64,000 nt of DNA, taken from Chloroflexi bacterium bin20 (GTDB lineage: Bacteria; Chloroflexota; Anaerolineae; Aggregatilineales; Phototrophicaceae). The position numbers and the translations under genes are program-made. Where the stretch lies: contig MPMG01000001.1 of assembly GCA_002238485.1 (NCBI GenBank), positions 806,001 to 870,000 of the forward strand, in the 5' to 3' direction. This document shows positions 34,677 through 42,929 of the stretch, in pieces; the first letter of the stretch is position 1, and each line of letters opens with the position of its first letter. The notes under the pieces were generated by a model. That model was not told where the DNA came from, ran no database searches, and saw only the letters and a program-made list of their open reading frames with translations.

Positions 34677-36094
34677 TAGCTGTCGATATCGCCCGCTGGA
34701 TCGACAATCATGATAGAGCGCAGGCCGACATGGTTGTTGCGCAGGCTGATGGCGACATCTTCGTGAATCAACCCCGCCCAGCAATTTTGCGGGTTGCGCG
34801 CTGCGACCTGCGTCAACTGGATGCCCCCCCAGACGACGGCTCGTTCTCCGGCCGGCAAGTAGCGATAGGAATTGCCACTGGCTTCGTCAAACACGGTTGT
34901 CAGCGCAGCATCGGGGGCAATCGCCCAGCGCCAGGGGAAGCTGCTGGTCGAGGTTTCGCATTGTATGCCAACCCGCCAGGCTCCCGACTCGTCAAAGAAA
35001 TCCAGGCTGCCTGCCAGCTGATCTTGCCGATAGACCGTGCCTGGTGGCGGACCGCTGGTGCGGATGGGCACATCGCCATAATTCTCGATAGTCAAACGGA
35101 AGACCAGCAGGCCATTAATGGGCGCAGTGATTTGCTGCGAGTGCGCAAAAGATGCCGCATCATCCGGCAGGGGCAAAGGCTCGCCAAGCTCTGCGGCGCT
35201 GGAGATATGGCGCTCGTCAAAAGGCTGCACAGCGAAGGCGACATCAACGCCCGGCGACTGCGGCACAATCTCTGCATAGGGTTTGCCGCCCTGCTCGATC
35301 GTCAGCTGTCCCTGTCGGCGGATTCGCTGCCCGACATGGTCTTGGGCCAGCGCGACCACCGTGTAAGTGCCATCGGGTGGCGGATCAACGCCCAGATCGA
35401 TGCCGCCTTCATAATCGTAACGATGTCGGCCCGCCTCGCCATATTGCCGCTCTTCGATCCGCGCCGAGATGGGGATTCGCGCATTGTTGGGGCCCAGCAG
35501 GAAGATATCCAGCCGCGCGACATCTTTCAACAGATACACATTGATGCTGACGCGGTCGGCGACGCCATCCTGATTGGGCGAAAAAACAGCCGGCGCGATC
35601 GCGAATTCCGACATGATGGGCAGGGGTGTATCGCCTTCTTCAATCAATAGGCTGCCTTGCGCGCTCATTTCTTCTCCCTCGGCGCTGGCTTCCAGATGCC
35701 AGGTGTAGCTGCCATTGGGGATGAGCCGCCTTTCTATCGTGCCAGCGACCGACTCGCCGTCGTGCAGGAAGCCATCAACAACGCCGCTGAACTGCACTGT
35801 GTAGTCGCCTTCGCCGCGGACTTGCCGCTCACGAAAATAGAATGTTCGCCCCGACTCTGCCACCAGCGACAGACTAATGGTCGCCGGACGAGCCAGCGAA
35901 TAGGCAAATGCCGCGACATCGTTTCTGCCATCGGCATTCGGGCTGATAGATGCACGGTCAAAACCGGCCGACAGAATCAGAGGCAGCGGCGGAGACAGCA
36001 GCAGCGCGCCAACCAGGCCAACGAGCAGGATGCCCACAGCGGCAGCGAGCAGGGTTGGCAGGCGCGGTATCGGCATTTGCAGTCGTCTCGTCAA
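34676..36094 (-). CDS. Membrane-anchored protein with FlgD-Ig-like repeats, unknown function
   Basis: A 472-residue protein with one N-terminal membrane anchor (about residues 14-35) and an extracytoplasmic remainder. Two FlgD-Ig-like beta modules begin ISPNADGRNDVAAFAYSL (about 50) and FSPNQDGVADRVSINVYLL (about 170), the SPNxDGxxD signature common to bacterial surface proteins. The C-terminal 200 residues are beta-rich and unrecognised. It is the first gene of an operon with two glycosyltransferases, so a surface-glycan role, or being a glycosylation target, is possible. Confidence 0.6.
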   Translation of the reverse strand: MTRRLQMPIPRLPTLLAAAVGILLVGLVGALLLSPPLPLILSAGFDRASISPNADGRNDVAAFAYSLARPATISLSLVAESGRTFYFRERQVRGEGDYTVQFSGVVDGFLHDGESVAGTIERRLIPNGSYTWHLEASAEGEEMSAQGSLLIEEGDTPLPIMSEFAIAPAVFSPNQDGVADRVSINVYLLKDVARLDIFLLGPNNARIPISARIEERQYGEAGRHRYDYEGGIDLGVDPPPDGTYTVVALAQDHVGQRIRRQGQLTIEQGGKPYAEIVPQSPGVDVAFAVQPFDERHISSAAELGEPLPLPDDAASFAHSQQITAPINGLLVFRLTIENYGDVPIRTSGPPPGTVYRQDQLAGSLDFFDESGAWRVGIQCETSTSSFPWRWAIAPDAALTTVFDEASGNSYRYLPAGERAVVWGGIQLTQVAARNPQNCWAGLIHEDVAISLRNNHVGLRSIMIVDPAGDIDS

Positions 36095-36229
36095 GCTTGG
36101 ATTCCTGTAAGTCTACTGTTGAAAAAAGAGCCGCGCAAGTGTGCCAAAGCGCCCGGCAACAGGCGCGATTGCCGCTGGTAATTGCCATGATGCTTGATCA
36201 CGCTTTGTCTCTTCTGCCCGGCCTGTTTG

Positions 36230-36238
36230 TGTTAAAAT
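36230..36238 (+). promoter_or_regulatory. Extended -10 promoter element for lon
   Basis: TGT followed by TAAAAT fits the extended -10 consensus. The most upstream ATG of the lon frame (36237) lies inside this element, which argues that translation starts further down. Confidence 0.45.
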
Positions 36239-36275
36239 GTGTCGCATCGGCTGCACTGACGAAAAGGTCGCGACT

Positions 36276-38678
36276 TTGCCCAGCTATAAGACTCGCGTGC
36301 TCAACGACATCCGCAATGCCAGGCCCCGGCACGATGGCACCTTCGAGCGCTCCTTGCTGGCGCTGCCCGACCAGGTCGTCTTCCCGCATGTCTTGAGCAT
36401 GATCCCGCTCACCTCGCAAGACTTCGAAACATCTGCGCTGGGCGCAAAGATGCATGGGCAGACCGTCATCGCCTGCAAGATATCCGCCAGCCCGATGGGA
36501 CCGAACACGCTTGATCATATACACCACGTCGGCACAGAAATCGCTCTGGGCGAGCTCATGGAATTGCCTGGTGAAGGCGCGTATATCGTGGCGCAAGGTC
36601 GACGGCGAGTGCAAGTCATATCGTTGCGGCATGATGAAAACCGCCCGATCGTCCGCGTCCGCCCGCTGGATGAAAACCCGGCGACAGCGGATGAGCGCGC
36701 GCAAGTCGAGTTGCTTTTTGAGCTCTTCAAGCAGAGCAGCCAGTATCACGAAGCGCTATCCGAAGGCGTCGTCAAATACATCTTGTCGCTGGAAGAACCG
36801 GGCTTGCTCTGTGATGCGCTGGCTTCGGTTTTGCCGCTTCCTGCCGATGAAATGCAGCAACTGCTGGAACTGGCGAATATCCAGGAGCGGCTGGATTTGC
36901 TGGCCTTGATATTGTCCGCCGAGCTGCGCGACAGCGAGCTTCGCGATGAGGTGCATTCACGATTGCAAGAAGAGATCGCTGCCAACCAGCGCGAAATGTA
37001 CTTGCGCGAGCAACTGCGTGTCATCCAGCAGGAGCTTGGCGAAGGCGATGTCTTCCAGCAAGAAGTGCATGATTTGACAGAGCGCATCGGCAGCGCCAAC
37101 CTGCCCGCCGATGTGCACGAAAAGGCGATGAAAGAAATCTCGCGCCTGAATGCCATCCCGCCCATGTCGCCAGAATCGGGCGTCATCCACACGTATCTGG
37201 ATCGTCTTCTGACGTTGCCCTGGCAGGTCGTGACCGAAGAGAATCTGGACCTGGCGCATGCCGAAGACATCTTGGAACAGGCGCATTATGGGCTGGACAA
37301 GGTCAAGGCGCGCATCATAGAGCATATTGCCGTGCGCAAGCTGGCTCGTGACAAAATGAAGAGCCCCATATTGTGTTTTGTTGGTCCGCCCGGCGTCGGC
37401 AAGACATCGCTGGGCAAGAGCATTGCCGATGCGCTGGGCTGCAAGTTCTTGCGCATCAGCCTGGGTGGCGTGCGCGACGAAGCGGAGATCCGTGGGCATC
37501 GGCGCACCTACATTGGCTCCATGCCGGGGCGCATCTTGCAGCAGATGGAACGGGCCGAATCGATCAATCCCGTCTTCATGCTGGACGAAATCGACAAAAT
37601 GAGCTCCGATTTTCGTGGCGATCCGGCCTCGGCCATGCTGGAATTGCTCGATCCCGAACAAAACAGCAACTTTGTCGATCATTACCTAGAAGTGGCTTAT
37701 GACCTGTCCAATGTAACCTTCATCACCACCGCCAATGACCTGTATTCCATCCCCGAGGCCCTGGAAGACCGCCTGGAGGTCATCGATTTCAAAGGCTATT
37801 CAGAAGAAGAGAAAATCGAGATTGCGCGGCGCTTTCTGATCCCCAAGCAGCTGGAAGCCAATGGCATCGGCGAGGCGGGCGTGCGCTTTTCAATGGCGGC
37901 TCTGCAGCATATCATCCGCCACTACACATACGAAAGCGGCGTGCGCAATCTGGAGCGCGAAATCGCCAAAGTCTGCCGCAAGACGGCGCGCAAGGTGGCA
38001 GCTGAACTTGCCTATCCGCGGCGAATCATGCCCGCCACGATCGAGAAGCTGTTGGGTCCGCCCAGAGTGCTGGATTCCAAAGTCAATCGCAGCAACGCGG
38101 TCGGCATCGTCAGCGGGCTGGTGTGGACGCCCAACGGCGGCGAGATCCAAACGGTCGAAGTGACGTTGGTGCCCGGCAAAGGCAACATGATGCTGACCGG
38201 GCAGCTGGGCGATGTGCTGCAAGAGTCGGCGCATATTGCCTTGAGCTACCTGCGGGCGCGGGCGGCACAATTCAACTTGCAAACAGACTGCTTCGAAAAT
38301 GTTGATATTCACATCCATATGCCCGAGGGCGCCGTGCCCAAAGATGGTCCTTCGGCGGGCATTACTCTGACGACCGCGCTCATCTCGGCATTCACCGACC
38401 GATCTGCAAGAGCCAATATCGCCATGACCGGCGAGATCACCCTGCGCGGGACGATTCTGCCAGTGGGCGGCGTCGTCGAAAAGATCCTGGCAGCGCGCCG
38501 CCGCGGCGTCCCGCAGATCATCCTGCCCAAAGACAATCGCAAAGACTTGCACGACCTGCCAAAAGCCGTGCTGCGCGATGTTCAGATCAGCTTCGTCGAC
38601 GACATGCAGCAAGTGCTGGAGCTGGTTTTGCATGCAGCGCCGGAAAAGCCCCAGCCAGAGACCGGCGCGCCGGATTGA
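36276..38678 (+). CDS. lon: ATP-dependent protease La (Lon)
   Basis: A Lon protease of 800 residues (813 if the ATG at 36237 were used). It has an N-terminal LON substrate-binding domain, Walker A GPPGVGKT at 370-377, an AAA+ module (FMLDEIDKM), and the Ser-Lys dyad: Ser693 in DGPSAGIT and Lys736 in GGVVEKIL, with the family spacing of 43. It degrades misfolded and regulatory proteins in the cytoplasm. I prefer TTG 36276 (preceded by AAGG) because the earlier ATG overlaps a probable -10 box; this start is uncertain. The stop overlaps the lipoprotein gene. Confidence 0.93.
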   Translation: MPSYKTRVLNDIRNARPRHDGTFERSLLALPDQVVFPHVLSMIPLTSQDFETSALGAKMHGQTVIACKISASPMGPNTLDHIHHVGTEIALGELMELPGEGAYIVAQGRRRVQVISLRHDENRPIVRVRPLDENPATADERAQVELLFELFKQSSQYHEALSEGVVKYILSLEEPGLLCDALASVLPLPADEMQQLLELANIQERLDLLALILSAELRDSELRDEVHSRLQEEIAANQREMYLREQLRVIQQELGEGDVFQQEVHDLTERIGSANLPADVHEKAMKEISRLNAIPPMSPESGVIHTYLDRLLTLPWQVVTEENLDLAHAEDILEQAHYGLDKVKARIIEHIAVRKLARDKMKSPILCFVGPPGVGKTSLGKSIADALGCKFLRISLGGVRDEAEIRGHRRTYIGSMPGRILQQMERAESINPVFMLDEIDKMSSDFRGDPASAMLELLDPEQNSNFVDHYLEVAYDLSNVTFITTANDLYSIPEALEDRLEVIDFKGYSEEEKIEIARRFLIPKQLEANGIGEAGVRFSMAALQHIIRHYTYESGVRNLEREIAKVCRKTARKVAAELAYPRRIMPATIEKLLGPPRVLDSKVNRSNAVGIVSGLVWTPNGGEIQTVEVTLVPGKGNMMLTGQLGDVLQESAHIALSYLRARAAQFNLQTDCFENVDIHIHMPEGAVPKDGPSAGITLTTALISAFTDRSARANIAMTGEITLRGTILPVGGVVEKILAARRRGVPQIILPKDNRKDLHDLPKAVLRDVQISFVDDMQQVLELVLHAAPEKPQPETGAPD

Positions 38679-40225
38679 TGCGCCAACCGGTCATGGCACT
38701 GCTGCGTGGGTTGCAATGGGTCTTCGCCCTGCTCTTGCTGGGGGCATGCAGCGCGCTCAGCCAGCCGACTGCCACGCCCACCGCGACGCCGACGCCACTG
38801 CCAAGCGACAGTCCCACCGCCACTTTCCTCCCTACCGCGACTGCAACTGCCACGCCGACAGCCAGCGACACGCCGACGGCTACGCCCAGGCCAACCGATA
38901 CGCCCATGCCAACCATTGCGCCGCCACCCGCCGCCCAGCTGGTCTTTGACAACTGGGAGTTCAGCGACCTGCCAGCAAGCATCCGCGACGGCCTGAGCAG
39001 CCCGCTAGTGGCATTTGTCAGCGCCAACGCCCAGCAGACGATCGGCAATATCGCCACAGCCCAGCCCTTCACTGGCGTCCAGACGCTCTTCTTCGCATCG
39101 CCTGCGCGCGCTTTCAGCCGCATTCCTGTGCTCGAGCTGGAATCGGCGCAACTGCTGGAAGTTTTCCATGCGCCAAAAGGCAATGCGCTGGCATTTTTGC
39201 GCGCCACCGACGATCCGACTCGAGCGGGCTTGTACATTCTCAACATGAGCCTGGGGCTTGTCGCGCGTGTGCTGCCGGGCGAGAACCCCTTGCTGCAGCG
39301 CGGCATGTATTCCGAGCCCAGCTTTTCGCCCGATGGCTCGCAATTGGCGTTGACAGCCGCTTCGGGCTTTGATCTGGATATCTTCCTTGTCAACATCCAT
39401 GACGGCAGCAGCACAAGCATCAGCCGCAGCGGTTCTTATGAATTCTGGCAAAGCTGGTCGCCAGACGGGCGCTACATCGCCTTTGTTTCCGACCGCGCCG
39501 ATTGCCCCAGCTGGGATCCAAACCAGCCCGAATCCTGTGACGCGCGAACCCAGCCCCCTCCCAATGGCGGGCAGATTTATCTGCGCGAGTTGGCAAGCGG
39601 AGAAGTAGCCCGTTTGTCCGATGTCAAGACTCACGAAGCGCCGACCTGGATCAACGAATCGCTGCTGGCGTTTTCCAGCGGCGATCCCTTCGACCTGCTC
39701 AATCCACAGCGGCGCGTCTGGCAAGCAAATGTAGACAGCGGCGAAGTGCGCGAGGTTCGCTTGCCCGGCGATACGGCAGCCAGCTATTTGTCCGAAGCCT
39801 GGTCGCCCAGCGGAATTCGCGTCTTGGTGCAGCTGGCAGACGACGGCAATCGCGCCGCTCTGCTGCTGGCGGATGGCACCTTGGTAGCAGAAGACAGCAG
39901 CCTGGCCTTCCCGCGTTTTGGCATGAAAGCGGATTGGTCGCCCAATGGCGGGCGGCTGGCAATAGGCGGCAGCGGCGGCAATTGTCCTTATGGACTGCGC
40001 GTAAAGAATGGCGCCTTCGAATCGGTCGCGACCGGCAATCCACCGCCGACCATGTGCGACCCGCAATATTCGCCAGATGGTGAGTACCTGGCATTTAGCG
40101 GCGTCAATCCGCGCGTGGATGGGCGCAACGATGTGTATATCGCCAGCGCCAACGGATTCGGCGCGACCAGCCTGACCAGCGACTTGCGCGGCCAGGTCAA
40201 GCTGATCGGCTGGGTGGGTGGCTGA
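38678..40225 (+). CDS. Lipoprotein with TolB-like beta-propeller repeats
   Basis: A 515-residue exported protein. The signal peptide ends LLGAC (Cys24), followed by a 60-residue Thr/Pro linker of PTATPTP type, common in Chloroflexota surface proteins. The rest contains WD40/PD40-like repeats, seen as FSPDGSQLAL, WSPDGRYIAF, WSPSGIRVL, WSPNGGRLAI and YSPDGEYLAF, i.e. a six- or seven-blade propeller. Such proteins bind partners at the envelope; no enzyme motif is visible. The start is ATG 38678, overlapping the lon stop. Confidence 0.8.
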   Translation: MRQPVMALLRGLQWVFALLLLGACSALSQPTATPTATPTPLPSDSPTATFLPTATATATPTASDTPTATPRPTDTPMPTIAPPPAAQLVFDNWEFSDLPASIRDGLSSPLVAFVSANAQQTIGNIATAQPFTGVQTLFFASPARAFSRIPVLELESAQLLEVFHAPKGNALAFLRATDDPTRAGLYILNMSLGLVARVLPGENPLLQRGMYSEPSFSPDGSQLALTAASGFDLDIFLVNIHDGSSTSISRSGSYEFWQSWSPDGRYIAFVSDRADCPSWDPNQPESCDARTQPPPNGGQIYLRELASGEVARLSDVKTHEAPTWINESLLAFSSGDPFDLLNPQRRVWQANVDSGEVREVRLPGDTAASYLSEAWSPSGIRVLVQLADDGNRAALLLADGTLVAEDSSLAFPRFGMKADWSPNGGRLAIGGSGGNCPYGLRVKNGAFESVATGNPPPTMCDPQYSPDGEYLAFSGVNPRVDGRNDVYIASANGFGATSLTSDLRGQVKLIGWVGG

Positions 40226-40248
40226 CTATAGCCCCCAGCAGCGGCAGA

Positions 40249-40257
40249 TGCTAGACT
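40249..40257 (+). promoter_or_regulatory. Extended -10 promoter element for fabG
   Basis: TGC followed by TAGACT, 48 bases before the fabG start; identical to the elements before comF and the RNase H gene. No -35 box is visible. Confidence 0.5.
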
Positions 40258-40304
40258 GACAGCTTGCCTGGCGCCAAAGTGGATGAGCCAAGAAGGAATG
40301 CTTC

Positions 40305-41051
40305 ATGACACGTTTCGCAGGAAAAACAGCCTTGGTCACGGGCGGTGGGCGCGGCATAGGCCGGGCGATCTGCCTGGAATTGGCGATGGGCGGCGCAACC
40401 GTGCTGGTCAACTTCAATCGCAGCGCCGAGGCAGCGGAGGCGGTCGTGGCGGCGATCACAGCCCATGGCGGCGAGGCGAGCGCGCTGCAAGCCGATGTCA
40501 GCGATGAAGCACAGGTCGCGGAGCTTTTCAAACAAGCCCGGGCGCTTACAGGCAGCCTGGATATCCTCGTCAACAACGCCGGCATGACGCGCGACAATGT
40601 CATCATGATGATGAAGTCCGCCGACTTTGACGATGTGCTGGCGACGAACTTGCGCAGCTGCTGGCTGTGTTGCAAAGCCGCGGCGCGCCTGATGATGCGC
40701 AAACGCAGCGGCAGCATTGTCAATATCACCAGCGTGGTTGGCATCGCTGGCAATGGCGGGCAGACCAATTATGCCGCCAGCAAAGCCGGCATCATCGGCT
40801 TGACCAAGTCGCTGGCGAAAGAGCTGGCGGTGCGCGGCGTTCGCGTCAATGCGGTTGCGCCTGGCTTTGTAGAAACCGCCATGACAGCCGATTTGTCACC
40901 CGAGCTCAAGCAGAGCGCGCTGGGGGCGATTCCTTTGGGCAGGCTGGGCGCGCCGGAGGATATCGCCAACGCAGTCGCATTTTTGGCGTCTGACCGCGCC
41001 GCTTATATCACCGGGCAGACTCTGGTGGTCGATGGCGGCATGGTGATGTAA
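40305..41051 (+). CDS. fabG: 3-oxoacyl-ACP reductase
   Basis: A 248-residue short-chain dehydrogenase. The cofactor motif is VTGGGRGIGRAI, the structural NNAG is present, and the catalytic Ser-Tyr-Lys are in NITSVVG and NYAASKAG. The ending ITGQTLVVDGGMVM is that of FabG, which reduces 3-oxoacyl-ACP with NADPH in fatty-acid elongation. It is distant from fabD, so an individual SDR role cannot be excluded. An HIT protein gene follows after 18 bases. Confidence 0.87.
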   Translation: MTRFAGKTALVTGGGRGIGRAICLELAMGGATVLVNFNRSAEAAEAVVAAITAHGGEASALQADVSDEAQVAELFKQARALTGSLDILVNNAGMTRDNVIMMMKSADFDDVLATNLRSCWLCCKAAARLMMRKRSGSIVNITSVVGIAGNGGQTNYAASKAGIIGLTKSLAKELAVRGVRVNAVAPGFVETAMTADLSPELKQSALGAIPLGRLGAPEDIANAVAFLASDRAAYITGQTLVVDGGMVM

Positions 41052-41069
41052 AGCAAGCGGAGGCAGCTG

Positions 41070-41420
41070 ATGAGCAGCATTTTCGCAAAGATAATCGCCC
41101 GCGAGATCCCGGCTGATATCGTCTACGAAGACGAACTGGTGCTGGCATTTCGTGATATTGCGCCGCAAGCGCCGGTGCACATTCTACTCATTCCCAAACG
41201 CGAGATTGCCACTGCCAACGATACCGGGCCCGTGGACGAAGCGGCTTTGGGCAGGCTGGTGCGGGTCGCTGCCAAGATCGCCGCTTCAGAAGGCATCGCC
41301 GAAGACGGATACCGACTGATTATCAACTGCAACGAGCATGGCGGGCAAGAGGTCTTTCACCTGCACATGCACTTGCTGGGCGGACGCCATCTGGGACCGA
41401 TGCTGGCGCGCCGCCAGTAA
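41070..41420 (+). CDS. HIT family protein (HinT-like)
   Basis: A 116-residue histidine-triad protein. It begins with the HinT signature [24 protein letters not shown] segment and ends with the catalytic [10 protein letters not shown] triad. HinT enzymes hydrolyse nucleoside phosphoramidates such as aminoacyl-AMP. It is probably cotranscribed with fabG. Confidence 0.92.
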   Translation: MSSIFAKIIAREIPADIVYEDELVLAFRDIAPQAPVHILLIPKREIATANDTGPVDEAALGRLVRVAAKIAASEGIAEDGYRLIINCNEHGGQEVFHLHMHLLGGRHLGPMLARRQ

Positions 41421-41432
41421 GGCAATTCGGGA

Positions 41433-42359
41433 TCACCCTTCGGGCGTGGGTTCGCCATCCGCTTCAGATGAATCCTGGATTGATTCCACTTCGGCTTCGG
41501 CGGTCTCTTCAGCAGGTTCGTCATGTGACTCTGCTGCCGTGGCGGTCGGCTTTGATGTTGGCACGCTGGTCGGCGGACTTGTCGGCTCCATAGTTGGTTC
41601 TGTTTCGGGCGGAGTTTGCGGAAGCCCCCAGTCATCGGGCGTGGCATCGTCGATCGCTTGCAGGATGGTCGCGGCGGAGGGCAGCGCCTGCCCGGCTTCC
41701 AGTGTTACGCCATTGACGCGCAAAGTCGGTGTAGTAGAAACTTCTTCGTTCAACGCCGCATTCAGGGTCGCTGTTATCGCGTTGGAATTGAAGCAGCCAG
41801 TGAACAAGCTCTCGCGCATGCCTAAGCCTTTCACGCCGGCCAACAGGCGATTCTGTGAAAAAGCCGTGTTGCCATAGCGCGTCTGCCAGTCAAAAAGCAG
41901 ATCGTGCATCTCCCAGAACATGCCTTGTTGCCCGGCGCACAACGCCGCGCGAGATGCTCCCTGCGCATTGGGAACGCTGCCGGTTTGCATGGGCACATAC
42001 GTGAAGAGCACCTGCCCTGCTCGCACCCGTTCCAGCACCGATTCCAGGCTATCCTCGTGAAATTGCTGACAGCCCGGACAAGCAAAACTGGCATATTCTT
42101 CCAAGGTTACCGGCGCTTCTATCTCGCCCAGCTGCGGATAGCCATCGCGCGAATAGGAGCGGGTGATGTCAGCGTATGCAGCAGACAGATTGTCAGGGAT
42201 ATGGGCATCCACTGGCTGATTTGCCACGACAATCACGGCGATCGCGACCACTGCCACAGCCACGATCGCGGCAATCAAAAGGGTGCTGCGGCTTTGGCGG
42301 CGCTGGCGTTGACGGCGTTGACGGGCGGCGCGCGTGCGGCTGGATGTCTTCTTTGCCAT
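41433..42359 (-). CDS. DsbA/BdbD-like thiol-disulfide oxidoreductase, membrane-anchored
   Basis: A 308-residue protein with a very basic N terminus (Arg/Lys/Gln-rich), one membrane anchor (about 27-47), a DsbA-type thioredoxin domain with CPGC active site (Cys94, Cys97), and an acidic Thr/Pro-rich C-terminal tail of about 70 residues. It should act outside the membrane as an oxidase or isomerase of disulfides. I chose ATG 42359 because AGAGGTG lies nine bases upstream; a GTG at 42371 is the alternative. The cis-Pro is in VSTTPTLRVNG. Confidence 0.85.
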   Translation of the reverse strand: MAKKTSSRTRAARQRRQRQRRQSRSTLLIAAIVAVAVVAIAVIVVANQPVDAHIPDNLSAAYADITRSYSRDGYPQLGEIEAPVTLEEYASFACPGCQQFHEDSLESVLERVRAGQVLFTYVPMQTGSVPNAQGASRAALCAGQQGMFWEMHDLLFDWQTRYGNTAFSQNRLLAGVKGLGMRESLFTGCFNSNAITATLNAALNEEVSTTPTLRVNGVTLEAGQALPSAATILQAIDDATPDDWGLPQTPPETEPTMEPTSPPTSVPTSKPTATAAESHDEPAEETAEAEVESIQDSSEADGEPTPEG

Positions 42360-42694
42360 GGGCGGCTGCACCTCTTGCAGATTTTGCGGACAATACAGAA
42401 TCCAGTCTAGCCCAGTGTAGGCGCTTTGTAAATTGCTGCGCGGCGCGAACCCAGGGCGATCGCATCAAATTATGTCCTCAATTGATTACACAGAGAACAC
42501 AGAGTTCAGAGAGCCCACAGAGGCTTTGTATCTGCTGGGAATACTTCTTCGTATTATTAGCAATGAGAATAGTTCTCGTCGCTGAAGCCCCATGCGGATG
42601 TATAGTCCAAATTACCCCCTTTTCGTGGCTTTTCTCAGTAACTCCAAGTTAGTAATGAGACGAACTTGCCGCGTTCAATTCACCACTTTGGGAC

Positions 42695-42748
42695 GGGCGA
42701 CACAAGTATCGCCCCTACATCGCCCTCTGTGCCCTCTGTGTCTCTGTG
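42695..42748. repeat. Dispersed intergenic repeat, copy 2
   Basis: GGGCGACACAAGTATCGCCC, then CTACATCGCCCTCTGT and a CTCTGTG series, closely matches 22309-22357. The first part can fold as GGGCGA/TCGCCC. Both copies are intergenic and lie in the same orientation. Confidence 0.55.
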
Positions 42749-42856
42749 GCGAATCTATTGCATGACATTTTGATCTGCTTCTGTGCTCTCTGTGTCCGCT
42801 GCGCTCTCTGTGTTGATTATTTTTTGACGCGATTGTCCTGGGCGCGAACTGGCAGG

Positions 42857-42885
42857 CTGACAAGCGCGCAGAACCCTGCTAAACT
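42857..42885 (+). promoter_or_regulatory. Promoter of the aconitase gene
   Basis: CTGACA (42857-42862), a 17-base spacer ending in TGC, and TAAACT (42880-42885) give one of the best matches to a vegetative promoter in the window, 44 bases before the start codon. Confidence 0.65.
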
Positions 42886-42929
42886 GGCTTCGTGCATATG
42901 TAAACACAGCAGCGGCAGAGGACCCGGAC

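Larger units (their letters stand above)
42372..42929. other. 558-base non-coding region with degenerate repeats
   Basis: No credible gene is present. The left part (42488-42523) contains several CACAGAG units; the right part (42724-42748 and 42780-42820) contains several CTCTGTG units, i.e. the same heptamer in opposite orientation, separated by about 200 bases. Between them lies a small palindromic motif GGGCGA / TCGCCC (42695-42712). The arrangement looks like a decayed repetitive element with inverted arms. The aconitase promoter occupies the right end. Confidence 0.55.

Noticed and set aside
36237..36275. An upstream ATG start for Lon
   Set aside because: It falls within a probable extended -10 box and adds residues without Lon similarity. 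The TTG at 36276 is preferred, though not proven.
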